Shown here one piece after another: positions 32,098 through 39,914 of a DNA stretch of 43,762 nt. The first letter of the stretch is position 1; the number at the start of each line of letters is the position of its first letter. Source of the DNA: JAWKHR01 sp041394725 (GTDB lineage Bacteria > Acidobacteriota > Vicinamibacteria > Vicinamibacterales > SCN-69-37). The notes beneath the pieces were generated by a model. The model worked only from the letters and a program-made list of their open reading frames with translations, was not told where the DNA came from and made no database searches. The translations under genes and the position numbers were made by a program. Where the stretch lies: NCBI GenBank assembly GCA_041394725.1, contig JAWKHR010000050.1, forward strand, positions 1-43,762, read 5' to 3'.

Positions 32098-32271
32098 TCA
32101 GGCACTGGGCGTTGGGCACTGGGCTCTGGCGCCGTCGCGCCCCGGGCCTCAGGCGCCGGGGATTGGCCTGCACACCGCCGCCGTGCCAACCCCAGTGCCC
32201 AGTGCCGAATGCCCAGTGCCTGACACCGCCAGCGCCAGCGCCAGTGCCGAATGCCGAGCGCCGGGTGCCCC
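32098..32271. repeat. Inverted word arrays (GGCACTGGG / CCCAGTGCC units)
   Basis: Left array 32098-32123 contains TCAGGCACTGGG twice in imperfect form. Its inverse lies at 32191-32223, where 24 of 26 positions complement the left array, and degenerate CCAGTGCCGA words continue to 32271. About 65 bp of unique GC-rich sequence separates the arms. It lies in the divergent gap 32066-32351, upstream of the promoter at 32313. Confidence 0.8.
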
Positions 32272-32312
32272 GCAGTCTACTCCCCCTGCCCGCGATTGCA
32301 CGATCTCGCAGA

Positions 32313-32340
32313 TTGACCCGCTCCGGGGCTCTGCTACGAT
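32313..32340 (+). promoter_or_regulatory. Sigma-70-type promoter of the threonine dehydratase gene
   Basis: TTGACC (32313-32318), 16-nt spacer, TACGAT (32335-32340). The expected start site is at or within a few bases of the ATG at 32352, so the message would have almost no leader. Confidence 0.55.
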
Positions 32341-32351
32341 CACCGGCGCGC

Positions 32352-33329
32352 ATGCCGCGATCGATTTCGCTCGACACCGTCCGCGCCGCCACCGCCCGCG
32401 TCTACGCCGTCGCCACCCGCACGCCGGTCGTCAAGCTCGACCCGGTGAGCCGTGACGCGCCGGAGATCTACCTGAAACTGGAGGTCTTCCAGCCGATCGG
32501 ATCGTTCAAGATCCGCGGCGCGGCCAACGCGGTGGGCCGGCTGACGGCCGACGAGCTGGCCGGCGGCGTCTGGACCGTGAGCGCCGGCAACGCCGCGCAG
32601 GGCGTGGCGCTCGCCGCGCGCGAGGCCGGCGCGAAGGCCTCGGTCCTGACCATGGACACGGCGCCACGCGCCAAGCTCGACGCCATCCAGCGGCTGGGCG
32701 CCACCATCGTGCAGGCGCCCTACGCGGAGTGCTGGCAGGCCGTCGAGCGCCACGCCTCGGATCGGATGACCGGGCGCTTCGTCCACCCGTTCGACGATGA
32801 CGACTTCATCAGCGGGAACGGCACGTGCGGCCTGGAGATCCTGCAGGACGTGCCCGAGCCGGACTGCGTGATCGCGCCCATCGGCGGCGGCGGGCTGCTC
32901 GCGGGCATCGGGTGCGTGATGCGCGCGCTCAGCCCGTCCACGCGCGTCTACGCCGCCGAGCCGGCCACGGCGGCGCCGCTCTCGGCGTCGTTCGCCGCGG
33001 GCGCGCCGGTGCGCTTCGAGCAATGGACCGCGTCGTTCGTGGACGGCGCCGGGGGCCAGTCCGTGCTGCCCTCGATGTGGCCGCTGCTCAGCGAGTGGGT
33101 GGACGAGTCGATCGTCGTCTCGCTCGACGAGGCGGCCGCGGCGATGAAGCGCGCCGCCGAGCGCTGTCACGTGATTGCCGAGGGCGCCGCCGCGTGCGCG
33201 ATTGCCGCGGCGCTCAGCCCCGCCATCCAGGCCCGCCACAAGCGCATCGTCGCGGTGGTGTCGGGCGGCAACATCGACCTGGCGCGCTTCTGCGCGCTGG
33301 TCGGGGCCTGCCCGCCGGCCGCGTCCTGA
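32352..33329 (+). CDS. Threonine/serine dehydratase, PLP fold-type II (no ACT domain)
   Basis: 325 residues, the short catabolic size without the C-terminal regulatory domain of biosynthetic IlvA. PLP lysine is Lys53 in GSFKIRGA, the carboxylate-binding loop is SAGNAAQG (77-84), and the phosphate-binding glycines are at 178-181 (IGGGGLLAG). It would deaminate L-threonine or L-serine; serine racemase activity is an alternative for this subfamily. The ATG has no SD but is preceded by TTGACC/TACGAT. The glucan phosphorylase gene follows after 41 nt and may be co-transcribed. Confidence 0.9.
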   Translation: MPRSISLDTVRAATARVYAVATRTPVVKLDPVSRDAPEIYLKLEVFQPIGSFKIRGAANAVGRLTADELAGGVWTVSAGNAAQGVALAAREAGAKASVLTMDTAPRAKLDAIQRLGATIVQAPYAECWQAVERHASDRMTGRFVHPFDDDDFISGNGTCGLEILQDVPEPDCVIAPIGGGGLLAGIGCVMRALSPSTRVYAAEPATAAPLSASFAAGAPVRFEQWTASFVDGAGGQSVLPSMWPLLSEWVDESIVVSLDEAAAAMKRAAERCHVIAEGAAACAIAAALSPAIQARHKRIVAVVSGGNIDLARFCALVGACPPAAS

Positions 33330-33370
33330 CCGATAAGACGAATACGACGGACCGAGACCGATCGACACGC

Positions 33371-35497
33371 ATGACCGACACGCCACGCCCGCTGCCCGAA
33401 CGCCTCGCCCGGCTCCGTGACATCGCCTACGACCTCTCCTGGACGTGGCACCCCGCGCGGGGGCTGTTCCGCCGCCTCGACTACGACCTGTGGCGCCGGA
33501 CCGACCACAACGCGGTCAAGCTGCTCAACCAGGTCTCCGACGAGGCGTTCGAGCGGGTCCTGAAGGACCCGGCCTACCTCGCGCTGTACGACTCGGTGGT
33601 CGAGGCGTTCGACCAGGGCCGCATGAACGGCCGGGGCCGGTCGTGGTGGAAGGAGCACGTCTCGGCGGACCCGTCGAAGATCGTCGCCTACTTCTCGGCC
33701 GAGTTCGCGCTGCACCAGTCGCTGCCGATCTACGCGGGCGGCCTCGGCGTGCTGGCCGGCGACCACTGCAAGGAAGCGAGCGACCTCGGCGTGCCGCTCG
33801 TGGGCGTCGGGTTCATGTATCCGCAGGGCTACTTCCGGCAGCGCCTCTCGTCGGAGGGCTGGCAGGAGGAAGTCTACGAACAGCTCGACTGGGCGCAGGC
33901 GCCGGTGCGCCGCGCGCGGACGCTCGACGGCAAGCCGTGCACGGTGCTCGTGCCGCTCGGCACGCGATCGGTGCTCGTCCAGGTGTGGGAAGTCCGGCTC
34001 GGGCGCGTCCGTCTGCTGCTGCTCGACACGGACACGGAGCCCAACGCGCCGTGGGATCGCGAGCTGTCGGCGCGGCTGTACGGCGGCGGCCAGGACACGC
34101 GGCTCCAGCAGGAGATCGTCCTCGGCCTGGGCGGCGTGCTCGCGCTCCGCACGCTGGACCTCTCGCCGGGTGTCTGGCACCTCAACGAGGGCCATGCCGC
34201 GTTCGTCGTGCTGCAGCGGATGCGCGACTTCCTCGCGGCCGGCCGCACGTGGGAGGACGCGCTCGTCGAAGTGCGGCGGACGACGGTGTTCACGACGCAC
34301 ACGCCGGTGCCCGCCGGCCACGACGCGTTCCCGTTCCACCTGGTCGAGCAGCAGCTCGCCGGGTGCTGGGGCACGATGAACGGCCACGCCGAGCAGTTCC
34401 TGCAGCTCGGCCGGTACGACAACGGCCAGGGCGAGCAGTTCAACATGACCGCGCTCGCGATGCGGTCGTCGGGCGCCATCAACGGCGTCAGCGAGCTGCA
34501 CGGCGTGGTCACGCGCGAGATGTTCGCGCCGCTCTGGCCCGACATGCCGCCGGCCGACCGGCCCGTCGGCACCGTCACCAACGGCGTGCACGTGCCCACC
34601 TGGATGTCGGCCGAGATGGCGCGGCTCTTCGAGCGGCAGCTCAGCCCGGCCTGGCAGGACCAGTACGAGGATCCCGACTTCTGGGCGCGGATCCTCGAAA
34701 TCCCCGACGAGGACTTCTGGGCCGCGCGGCGGAACCTGCGCGCGGCGCTGTTCCGGTTCATCCGCGAGCGCGTGCGCGATCGCTGGTCCATCGACCACGC
34801 CGGCCCCAACCGCGTCGTCGCGGGCGGCGCGATGCTCGACCCCGAGGCGCTGACGATTGGCTTCGCGCGCCGGTTCACGAGCTACAAGCGCCCGGACCTG
34901 CTCTTCCACGACGTGGACCGGCTCATCCGCCTCGTCAACGCGAAGGGCCGGCCCGTGCAGTTCGTCTTCGCCGGCAAGGCGCACCCGGCCGACGAGGCCG
35001 GCAAGCACCACCTGCAGACCGTCTTCCGCCACGCGCTCGACCCGAAGCTCGGCGGCCGCATCGCCATCGTCGGCGACTACGACCTGCACGTCGCGCACCT
35101 GCTCGTGCAGGGCTGCGACGTCTGGCTCAACACGCCGCGCAAACCGATGGAGGCGTCGGGCACGAGCGGGATGAAGGCGTCGATGAACGGCGTCCTCCAC
35201 CTCTCGATCGGCGACGGCTGGTGGGCCGAGGGCTACGACGGCACGAACGGCTGGCAGATCGTCGGCACGCCCGAGGGCGAAGGCCAGGAGGCGGGCGACC
35301 GCGCGGACCTCGCCGCGCTCTACGACCTGCTCGAGCAGGAGGTCGTGCCGACGTTCTACGACCGCGACAGCCGCGACCTGCCGCGTCGCTGGATCGGGAT
35401 GATCAAGCGGTCGATCTTCACCGTCACCCCGCGCTTCTCGACGCGGCGGATGCTCAAGGACTACTGCCGGGAAGCCTACGGGCCGGCGCTGAGATAG
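33371..35497 (+). CDS. glgP: Alpha-glucan phosphorylase, short GlgP type
   Basis: 708 residues, the length of the short bacterial glucan phosphorylases (TIGR02094 type). Family features are the N-terminal DLSWTWHP, YFSAEFALHQSLPIYAGGLG, LNEGHAAF, FTTHTPVPAGHD, TNGVHVPTW, ARRFTSYKRPDL and the PLP-lysine motif GTSGMKASMNG near residue 600. It releases glucose-1-phosphate from glycogen or maltodextrin in the cytoplasm. No SD before the ATG. Downstream neighbour starts after 28 nt with its own -10 element. Confidence 0.95.
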   Translation: MTDTPRPLPERLARLRDIAYDLSWTWHPARGLFRRLDYDLWRRTDHNAVKLLNQVSDEAFERVLKDPAYLALYDSVVEAFDQGRMNGRGRSWWKEHVSADPSKIVAYFSAEFALHQSLPIYAGGLGVLAGDHCKEASDLGVPLVGVGFMYPQGYFRQRLSSEGWQEEVYEQLDWAQAPVRRARTLDGKPCTVLVPLGTRSVLVQVWEVRLGRVRLLLLDTDTEPNAPWDRELSARLYGGGQDTRLQQEIVLGLGGVLALRTLDLSPGVWHLNEGHAAFVVLQRMRDFLAAGRTWEDALVEVRRTTVFTTHTPVPAGHDAFPFHLVEQQLAGCWGTMNGHAEQFLQLGRYDNGQGEQFNMTALAMRSSGAINGVSELHGVVTREMFAPLWPDMPPADRPVGTVTNGVHVPTWMSAEMARLFERQLSPAWQDQYEDPDFWARILEIPDEDFWAARRNLRAALFRFIRERVRDRWSIDHAGPNRVVAGGAMLDPEALTIGFARRFTSYKRPDLLFHDVDRLIRLVNAKGRPVQFVFAGKAHPADEAGKHHLQTVFRHALDPKLGGRIAIVGDYDLHVAHLLVQGCDVWLNTPRKPMEASGTSGMKASMNGVLHLSIGDGWWAEGYDGTNGWQIVGTPEGEGQEAGDRADLAALYDLLEQEVVPTFYDRDSRDLPRRWIGMIKRSIFTVTPRFSTRRMLKDYCREAYGPALR

Positions 35498-35513
35498 GCG
35501 CGACCCGGTAGCC

Positions 35514-35519
35514 TATACT
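35514..35519 (+). promoter_or_regulatory. Putative leaderless -10 element (TATACT)
   Basis: TATACT ends 6 nt before the ATG at 35526, leaving no room for an SD. Identical hexamer and similar spacing before the M24 peptidase gene at 38658. Confidence 0.5.
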
Positions 35520-35525
35520 TCCTGC

Positions 35526-35984
35526 ATGGCCCGCAAGACCGCCGAAGCCACCCGCTGCGCGCTCTGTCAGAAGAAGGAGGTCTCCGAACCTCGCGGGGAC
35601 GAGCGCTACTGCCGGGACTGCTGGGACAAGAAGATCGCCGTCGAGGACGTCGTCGCGCGCGAGTTCACCCTCAAGCGCTACATCCGCGCCCAGAGCGCCG
35701 AGAAGTACCTCGTCTACCACTCGACGCAGAAGCGCCCGGTGGGCCACCTGCTCGTGCTCGACGACGGGTACGACCTGTTTCTCACGCTGCTGCTCTACCC
35801 GTCGTTCGTCTGGGACGACGAGGCCTACCACCTGGAGAACGACCCCGAGCACCGCACCTACGCGGAAATCCTCGTGGACGTCGTCGCCGCCGACGTGATC
35901 GAGCCCTGGGGCGGCGGCAAGTGGCACCTGGAAGTCTTCCGATCGACCTCCGCCGACGCCGAGGACTGGAACGGGGAGATGTAG
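35526..35984 (+). CDS. Zinc-ribbon protein of unknown function (152 aa)
   Basis: 152 residues. The N-terminus carries a four-cysteine zinc ribbon, Cys11-X2-Cys14 and Cys29-X2-Cys32. The remainder is a mixed alpha/beta domain (REFTLKRYIRAQ, YLVYHSTQKRPVG, LLVLDDGYDLFLTLLLYP, WHLEVFRST) that I do not recognise. The ribbon could bind nucleic acid or a protein partner. Codon use looks like its neighbours. No SD; a TATACT box lies 6 nt before the ATG. The structured element copy 2 begins 6 nt after its stop codon. Confidence 0.7.
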   Translation: MARKTAEATRCALCQKKEVSEPRGDERYCRDCWDKKIAVEDVVAREFTLKRYIRAQSAEKYLVYHSTQKRPVGHLLVLDDGYDLFLTLLLYPSFVWDDEAYHLENDPEHRTYAEILVDVVAADVIEPWGGGKWHLEVFRSTSADAEDWNGEM

Positions 35985-35990
35985 CGGTCC

Positions 35991-36242
35991 GCGGCTCCGG
36001 CGGCGCGCGGCTGCGTCATCGCCGCGTGCGCCGGGGAGCTGGCGCGGGAAATCCTCGCTCCCTCCGCGGCGGTCTTCGACCTGTCGCGCATCGGGTCGGT
36101 CCTACCCGGCCTGACTGACGCACGCCTACGGACCGACCCTCGAAGACCGCCGCTCCGTGCGCTCGGATTTCGCGTCTGAAGACCTGCCGCGCCACTCCCA
36201 GGCGCACGCGGCGATGACGCAGCCACGCGCCGGCGGAGCCGC
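35991..36242 (+). ncRNA. Structured intergenic element, copy 2 (candidate ncRNA or palindromic mobile element)
   Basis: Same architecture as copy 1. P1: 36009-36032 with 36201-36224 is a perfect 24-bp stem, extended outward to 35991/36242 with a few bulges, about 40 bp. P2: 36040-36047 with 36187-36194. P3: GAAATCC 36048-36054 with GGATTTC 36165-36171. P4: 36066-36079 with 36140-36153, 14 bp perfect. P5: 36093-36102 with 36130-36139, 10 bp perfect. Apical loop 36103-36129. Identical blocks shared with copy 1 include TTCGACCTGTCGC in the P4-P5 bulge and CGCACGCCTACGG at the apex. It begins 6 nt after a + strand stop codon, in a gap between convergent genes. Confidence 0.75.
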
Positions 36243-36361
36243 GGGTGCCAGGGGTGAGATACGCGTGGCGAGACGGGCGCACGGCGTCGCGAGCACCGGC
36301 GGCCCGAGGATCTCGCGGCCGCGCCCGCGACGCCTCGCGCCGGCCGAGACGCGGGCCGCGG
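36243..36361. other. GC-rich spacer, nothing identified
   Basis: Between structured element copy 2 and the VWFA gene stop. It is very rich in CGCG/GGCG words (for example GATCTCGCGGCCGCG) and could form weak stems. No gene or clear repeat family recognised. Confidence 0.4.
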
Positions 36362-38527
36362 CTACTCGATCCGGAACTGCAGCTCCCGCTTCGCCGTCGG
36401 CCCGAGGCTCGACGTGGCCTCGACGACCAGCGTGAACCGGCCCGGCGCCAGGTCCTGGAGCGGGACGCGGGCCGAGTAGGCGTAGCTGCCGCGCTCGGCG
36501 TTGCGCGTGCTGCTCTCCCGCGCCTGGTCGTCGCTCCACACCTCGGTGCCGTCGTCCATCTGGACGCTCACCTTCAGCTGCACGTCGTGCGCCTCGGTGT
36601 CGCGGTCGTAGACCTCGGAGAAGACGGTCAGCGTGTCATCGAGCGAGAACACGCGGCCGACGGTCGGGGGCACCGAGAGCATCGCCTTGAGCGTCGCCGC
36701 GTCGTGCACCGTCGGTGCCGCGCCGCCCATCGCCGAGCTCAGCACGAGGTCGCTCATCGTCAGGCGCTCGGCCGAGAAGTCCGGCACGGTCACGTCCCAG
36801 AAGATCGAACCGGCGCGCGCGCCCACCGACTCCTTCGCGGCAAGGCGAATCTGGTAGCGCCCGGGCGGCAGCGGCATCTCGGTCGCGAACCGGATCCCGT
36901 GGGCTTCGGCCGCGTCGTGCCCCTCGGGCTTGAGCACCATGTCGAGAATCTTCGACCCCGTCTTCTTCGTGTTGCCCTCGGTGTCGGTCGCCAGGTACGA
37001 GAGATCGACCCGGTTCGCGAACGCGTTGCCCTTGTCCTCGAAGCTGAGCGCGTCCTTCGGGAACTCGACGGTGAACTGCACGAGCCCCTGCCCCTCCGCC
37101 CCGCGGAGCACCGTCGAACTGGCGCGCATCGGCAGGCCCGGCATCGCCATCGGGCTCACGAGCAGGTCGTGCAGCACGTCCACCGACGCGACGGGCGGCG
37201 CCTTCAGGGCGTAGTAGCCCTTGCGTGAGCGGATCGTGACGCCGGGACGCTTCACCCGGACCGTGATTTCGTGGAACTTGCCGTCGTACTTGGGCTGCGT
37301 GGCGTACCCGAGGACGTAGTACGTGCTGTTGTCCTCCACGATGCGCTTGAAGCCGTCCTCGAAATTGTTCGTGCCGACGATGGCCTGGCCGCCGGTCTGC
37401 TCGGCATACGAACGAAGCCCCTGCTGGGAATCCCGCAGCTCACGCCGGAGGGCGGAGGTCGGCAGCATCGTCGCGGTCTCGTTCGAGCCGCCCAGAATCT
37501 CTGGCCCCGGCGCCTGGAACTCGATCGAGTCCTGGGAGATGTCGGCCAGGCCCCGGGGGTCCACCGTGTAGATCGCCACGTTCCCGCGCGTGGCGGCCTC
37601 GACCATCAGCCGCTGCTGTTCAACCGTCTGCTCGGCGAGCGCCGCCTCGATCGGGTTGTTCCCGAAGACCTCGGTGTCGATGTTCGGGGTGCCCGTCAGC
37701 GGGAGCGGATCCGCGCTCGGCCGGTGCCCGATGACGTCGTTCAGATCCTGGTCGAGCCCCTCGCTGACGAACAACAGCGCCTTGCGCCGGCCGCGGATCC
37801 CGGCCATGTACGAAGCCAGAGCCGAGAGCGAGTCGAACGTCTCGCGGGCCATGACGGCCCGCTGCTGCGCGTCCATGTCGCGCGGATCGCGGATGGCGCC
37901 CCCCAGGCCGCTGCTCGTCCCGCCGAGGCGCACCAGGTCGTCCAGCTTGTTCAGCGCCGGTGAGCGCAGCTTGTCGCCCTGGACCTTCTCCAGCGAGTCG
38001 ATGAGCAGCCGCTTGTTGGACGTGAAGTCCTGGCCGACGTCGCTCCGGCCGACGTGCACGATGGCGGCCTTGTCGTTGCCCTGGATGTTGTCCAGGATGA
38101 ACTGGCGGACGACATCCTTCACCTTCGGCAGGCGGAGCGGCGAGATGTGATTCGAATCGAGGACGATCAGGTAGATGCGACCCTCGACGCCGCCCTCGTT
38201 CGAGATGTAGCCGGGCTCGATGTAGTCCTCGCCTCGGGGAGGCGGCGGCGGGGTCTGCCCGATCGGCAGGTCCACCAGCGTGAAGGTGTCCACGACCTGC
38301 GGCTTGCCGTCCTCGAGCACCTCGAAATCGTCCTTCGTCAGGTCGCGGACGAAGTTGCCATCCTTGTCGGTGATGAAGGCATCGACCTCGACGATGTCCG
38401 ACGAGGCGCGGAAGGTCACCTGCGGCGCCCCGGACTGGGGCGCCGGGGTCTGGCCGGCCGGGCGGGCGACGGGCAGCACGGTCAGAGCCGTCGCGACCCC
38501 GATCGTCACCCCGAGTTTCCGGTGCAT
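36362..38527 (-). CDS. Exported VWFA-related protein (Acidobacteria-type VWA domain)
   Basis: 721 residues with a signal peptide (residues 1 to about 25, TIGVATALTVLPVARPAGQ). An N-terminal Ig-like segment has FITDKDGNFVRDLTKDDFEVLEDGKPQ. The VWA-like domain follows from about 115 (RIYLIVLDSNHISPL), with a degenerate metal site (Asp-Ser-Asn instead of Asp-x-Ser-x-Ser), GRRKALLFVSEG, and the closing YVLGYATQPKYDGKFHEITVRVKRPGV. This order is that of the VWFA-related domain family common in Acidobacteriota (TIGR03436). C-terminal beta-sandwich domains follow. Function unknown, probably surface or periplasmic binding. SD GGGGAGG and a TATAAT box precede it. Confidence 0.9.
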   Translation of the reverse strand: MHRKLGVTIGVATALTVLPVARPAGQTPAPQSGAPQVTFRASSDIVEVDAFITDKDGNFVRDLTKDDFEVLEDGKPQVVDTFTLVDLPIGQTPPPPPRGEDYIEPGYISNEGGVEGRIYLIVLDSNHISPLRLPKVKDVVRQFILDNIQGNDKAAIVHVGRSDVGQDFTSNKRLLIDSLEKVQGDKLRSPALNKLDDLVRLGGTSSGLGGAIRDPRDMDAQQRAVMARETFDSLSALASYMAGIRGRRKALLFVSEGLDQDLNDVIGHRPSADPLPLTGTPNIDTEVFGNNPIEAALAEQTVEQQRLMVEAATRGNVAIYTVDPRGLADISQDSIEFQAPGPEILGGSNETATMLPTSALRRELRDSQQGLRSYAEQTGGQAIVGTNNFEDGFKRIVEDNSTYYVLGYATQPKYDGKFHEITVRVKRPGVTIRSRKGYYALKAPPVASVDVLHDLLVSPMAMPGLPMRASSTVLRGAEGQGLVQFTVEFPKDALSFEDKGNAFANRVDLSYLATDTEGNTKKTGSKILDMVLKPEGHDAAEAHGIRFATEMPLPPGRYQIRLAAKESVGARAGSIFWDVTVPDFSAERLTMSDLVLSSAMGGAAPTVHDAATLKAMLSVPPTVGRVFSLDDTLTVFSEVYDRDTEAHDVQLKVSVQMDDGTEVWSDDQARESSTRNAERGSYAYSARVPLQDLAPGRFTLVVEATSSLGPTAKRELQFRIE

Positions 38528-38553
38528 GTCAGTCCTCCCCTGTACCGATCACA

Positions 38554-38559
38554 ATTATA
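38554..38559 (-). promoter_or_regulatory. -10 element (TATAAT) of the VWFA gene
   Basis: A perfect TATAAT 26 nt before the ATG at 38527, with the SD between. No convincing -35 sequence. Confidence 0.5.
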
Positions 38560-38643
38560 GGCACCGGCCCGGATTCGGCCACTTTCCCGGCCTTCCGGGA
38601 CGGAAAACTTTCCGGGGCCGCCCGTCGTCGAAGGCCCTGTCGC

Positions 38644-38649
38644 TATACT
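38644..38649 (+). promoter_or_regulatory. Putative leaderless -10 element (TATACT)
   Basis: TATACT ends 8 nt before the ATG at 38658; the intervening AAGGA could serve weakly as an SD, but transcription is expected to start at or next to the ATG. Confidence 0.5.
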
Positions 38650-38657
38650 GAAGGACC

Positions 38658-39836
38658 ATGCCGCTCGACATCCCTGCCATCCAGAAGACGCTCGCCGTGG
38701 ACGGCGTCGACGGCTGGCTGCTCTACGACTTCCACGGCTCGAACCCGATCGCGGTCTCGCTGACCGGGCTGACCGGCCGGCACACGACCCGGCGCTGGTA
38801 CTACTTCATCCCGGCCTCGGGCCGGCCGAAGAAGCTGGTCCACGCGATCGAGGCGGGCGTGCTCGACGGCCTGCCGGGCGACGTGACGAAGTACGCTGGC
38901 CGCCGCCAGCTCGAGGCGGGCGTCACCGAGATGGTGCGCGGCGCGAAGATCGTCGCCATGGAGTACTCGCCCGAGTGCGCCATCCCCTACCTCTCGCGCG
39001 TGGATGCGGGCACGGTGGACTGGCTGCGGCGCATCGGCCTGCGGATCATCTCCTCGGGCGACCTGGTGGGCCGGTTCGAGGCGGCGTGGACCGCCGACCA
39101 GATCGCGACGCACCGCGCGGCCTCCGAGAAGCTCTACCGGATCAAGGATCGGACGTTCGAGTTCGTCGGCGCGAAACTGTCGGCCGGCGCGGCGCTCCAC
39201 GAGTTCGAGGTCCAGCAGCAGATGATGGCCTGGTTCGGCGAGGAGGGCCTCGTCACCGACGCCCCGCCCATCGTCGGCGCCCAGGAGCACGCGGGCAATC
39301 CCCACTACGCGCCCTCTCGCGAGCAGTCGCGGCCCATTCGTCCCAATGAGGTCCTGCTGCTGGACTTGTGGGGCAAACTGGATCAGCCCGGGTCGGTCTA
39401 CGCCGATATCACCTGGGTGGGCTTTTCCGGCGAGCCGCCGGCGGAGGTCGCGAAGGCGTTCGCCACCATCGCCGCAGGGCGCGACGCGGCGGTGACGCTC
39501 GTGCAGGACCGGGTCGCCGCGGGCGAACCCGTGCACGGCTATGAAGTGGACCGGGCCACGCGCGACGTGATCGAGGCAGCCGGCTACGGGGAGCAGTTCA
39601 TCCATCGCACCGGGCACAGCCTGGGCGAGGAGGTGCACGGCAACGGCGTGCACATGGACGACTACGAGACGCACGACGACCGCCGGCTGGTCGTCGGCAC
39701 GGGCTTCACGATCGAGCCCGGGATCTACACGAAGACGTTCGGGGTGCGGACCGAGATCAACATGGTCGTCGGCGCGAAGACGGCCGAGGTGACCGGGCCG
39801 CGGCAGACCGAACTGGTGCGGATCACGAGCCGGTAG
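38658..39836 (+). CDS. M24-family metallopeptidase (Xaa-Pro aminopeptidase-like)
   Basis: 392 residues. A creatinase-like N-terminal domain (residues 1 to about 150) precedes the pita-bread catalytic domain. The five metal ligands are visible: Asp236 (LLLDLWGK), Asp250 (VYADITW), His320 (HRTGHSLG), Glu353 (TIEPGIY) and Glu366 (VRTEINM). It would remove N-terminal residues before proline in the cytoplasm; no signal peptide is seen. Divergent from the VWFA gene and 78 nt upstream of the HtrA-type protease on the same strand. Confidence 0.92.
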   Translation: MPLDIPAIQKTLAVDGVDGWLLYDFHGSNPIAVSLTGLTGRHTTRRWYYFIPASGRPKKLVHAIEAGVLDGLPGDVTKYAGRRQLEAGVTEMVRGAKIVAMEYSPECAIPYLSRVDAGTVDWLRRIGLRIISSGDLVGRFEAAWTADQIATHRAASEKLYRIKDRTFEFVGAKLSAGAALHEFEVQQQMMAWFGEEGLVTDAPPIVGAQEHAGNPHYAPSREQSRPIRPNEVLLLDLWGKLDQPGSVYADITWVGFSGEPPAEVAKAFATIAAGRDAAVTLVQDRVAAGEPVHGYEVDRATRDVIEAAGYGEQFIHRTGHSLGEEVHGNGVHMDDYETHDDRRLVVGTGFTIEPGIYTKTFGVRTEINMVVGAKTAEVTGPRQTELVRITSR

Positions 39837-39914
39837 GCATCGGCAGGCCGGGGGCGGGGCCCCGGCACGAACGACAGCACGAGGAGACCGGGCGCGGGCC
39901 CGGGCAAGGGAGAC

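Noticed and set aside
35991..36242. IS200/IS605 or IscB (HEARO/omega RNA) element
   Set aside because: No transposase, IscB or TnpB frame flanks either copy. It could still be a non-autonomous relative, which needs a covariance search.
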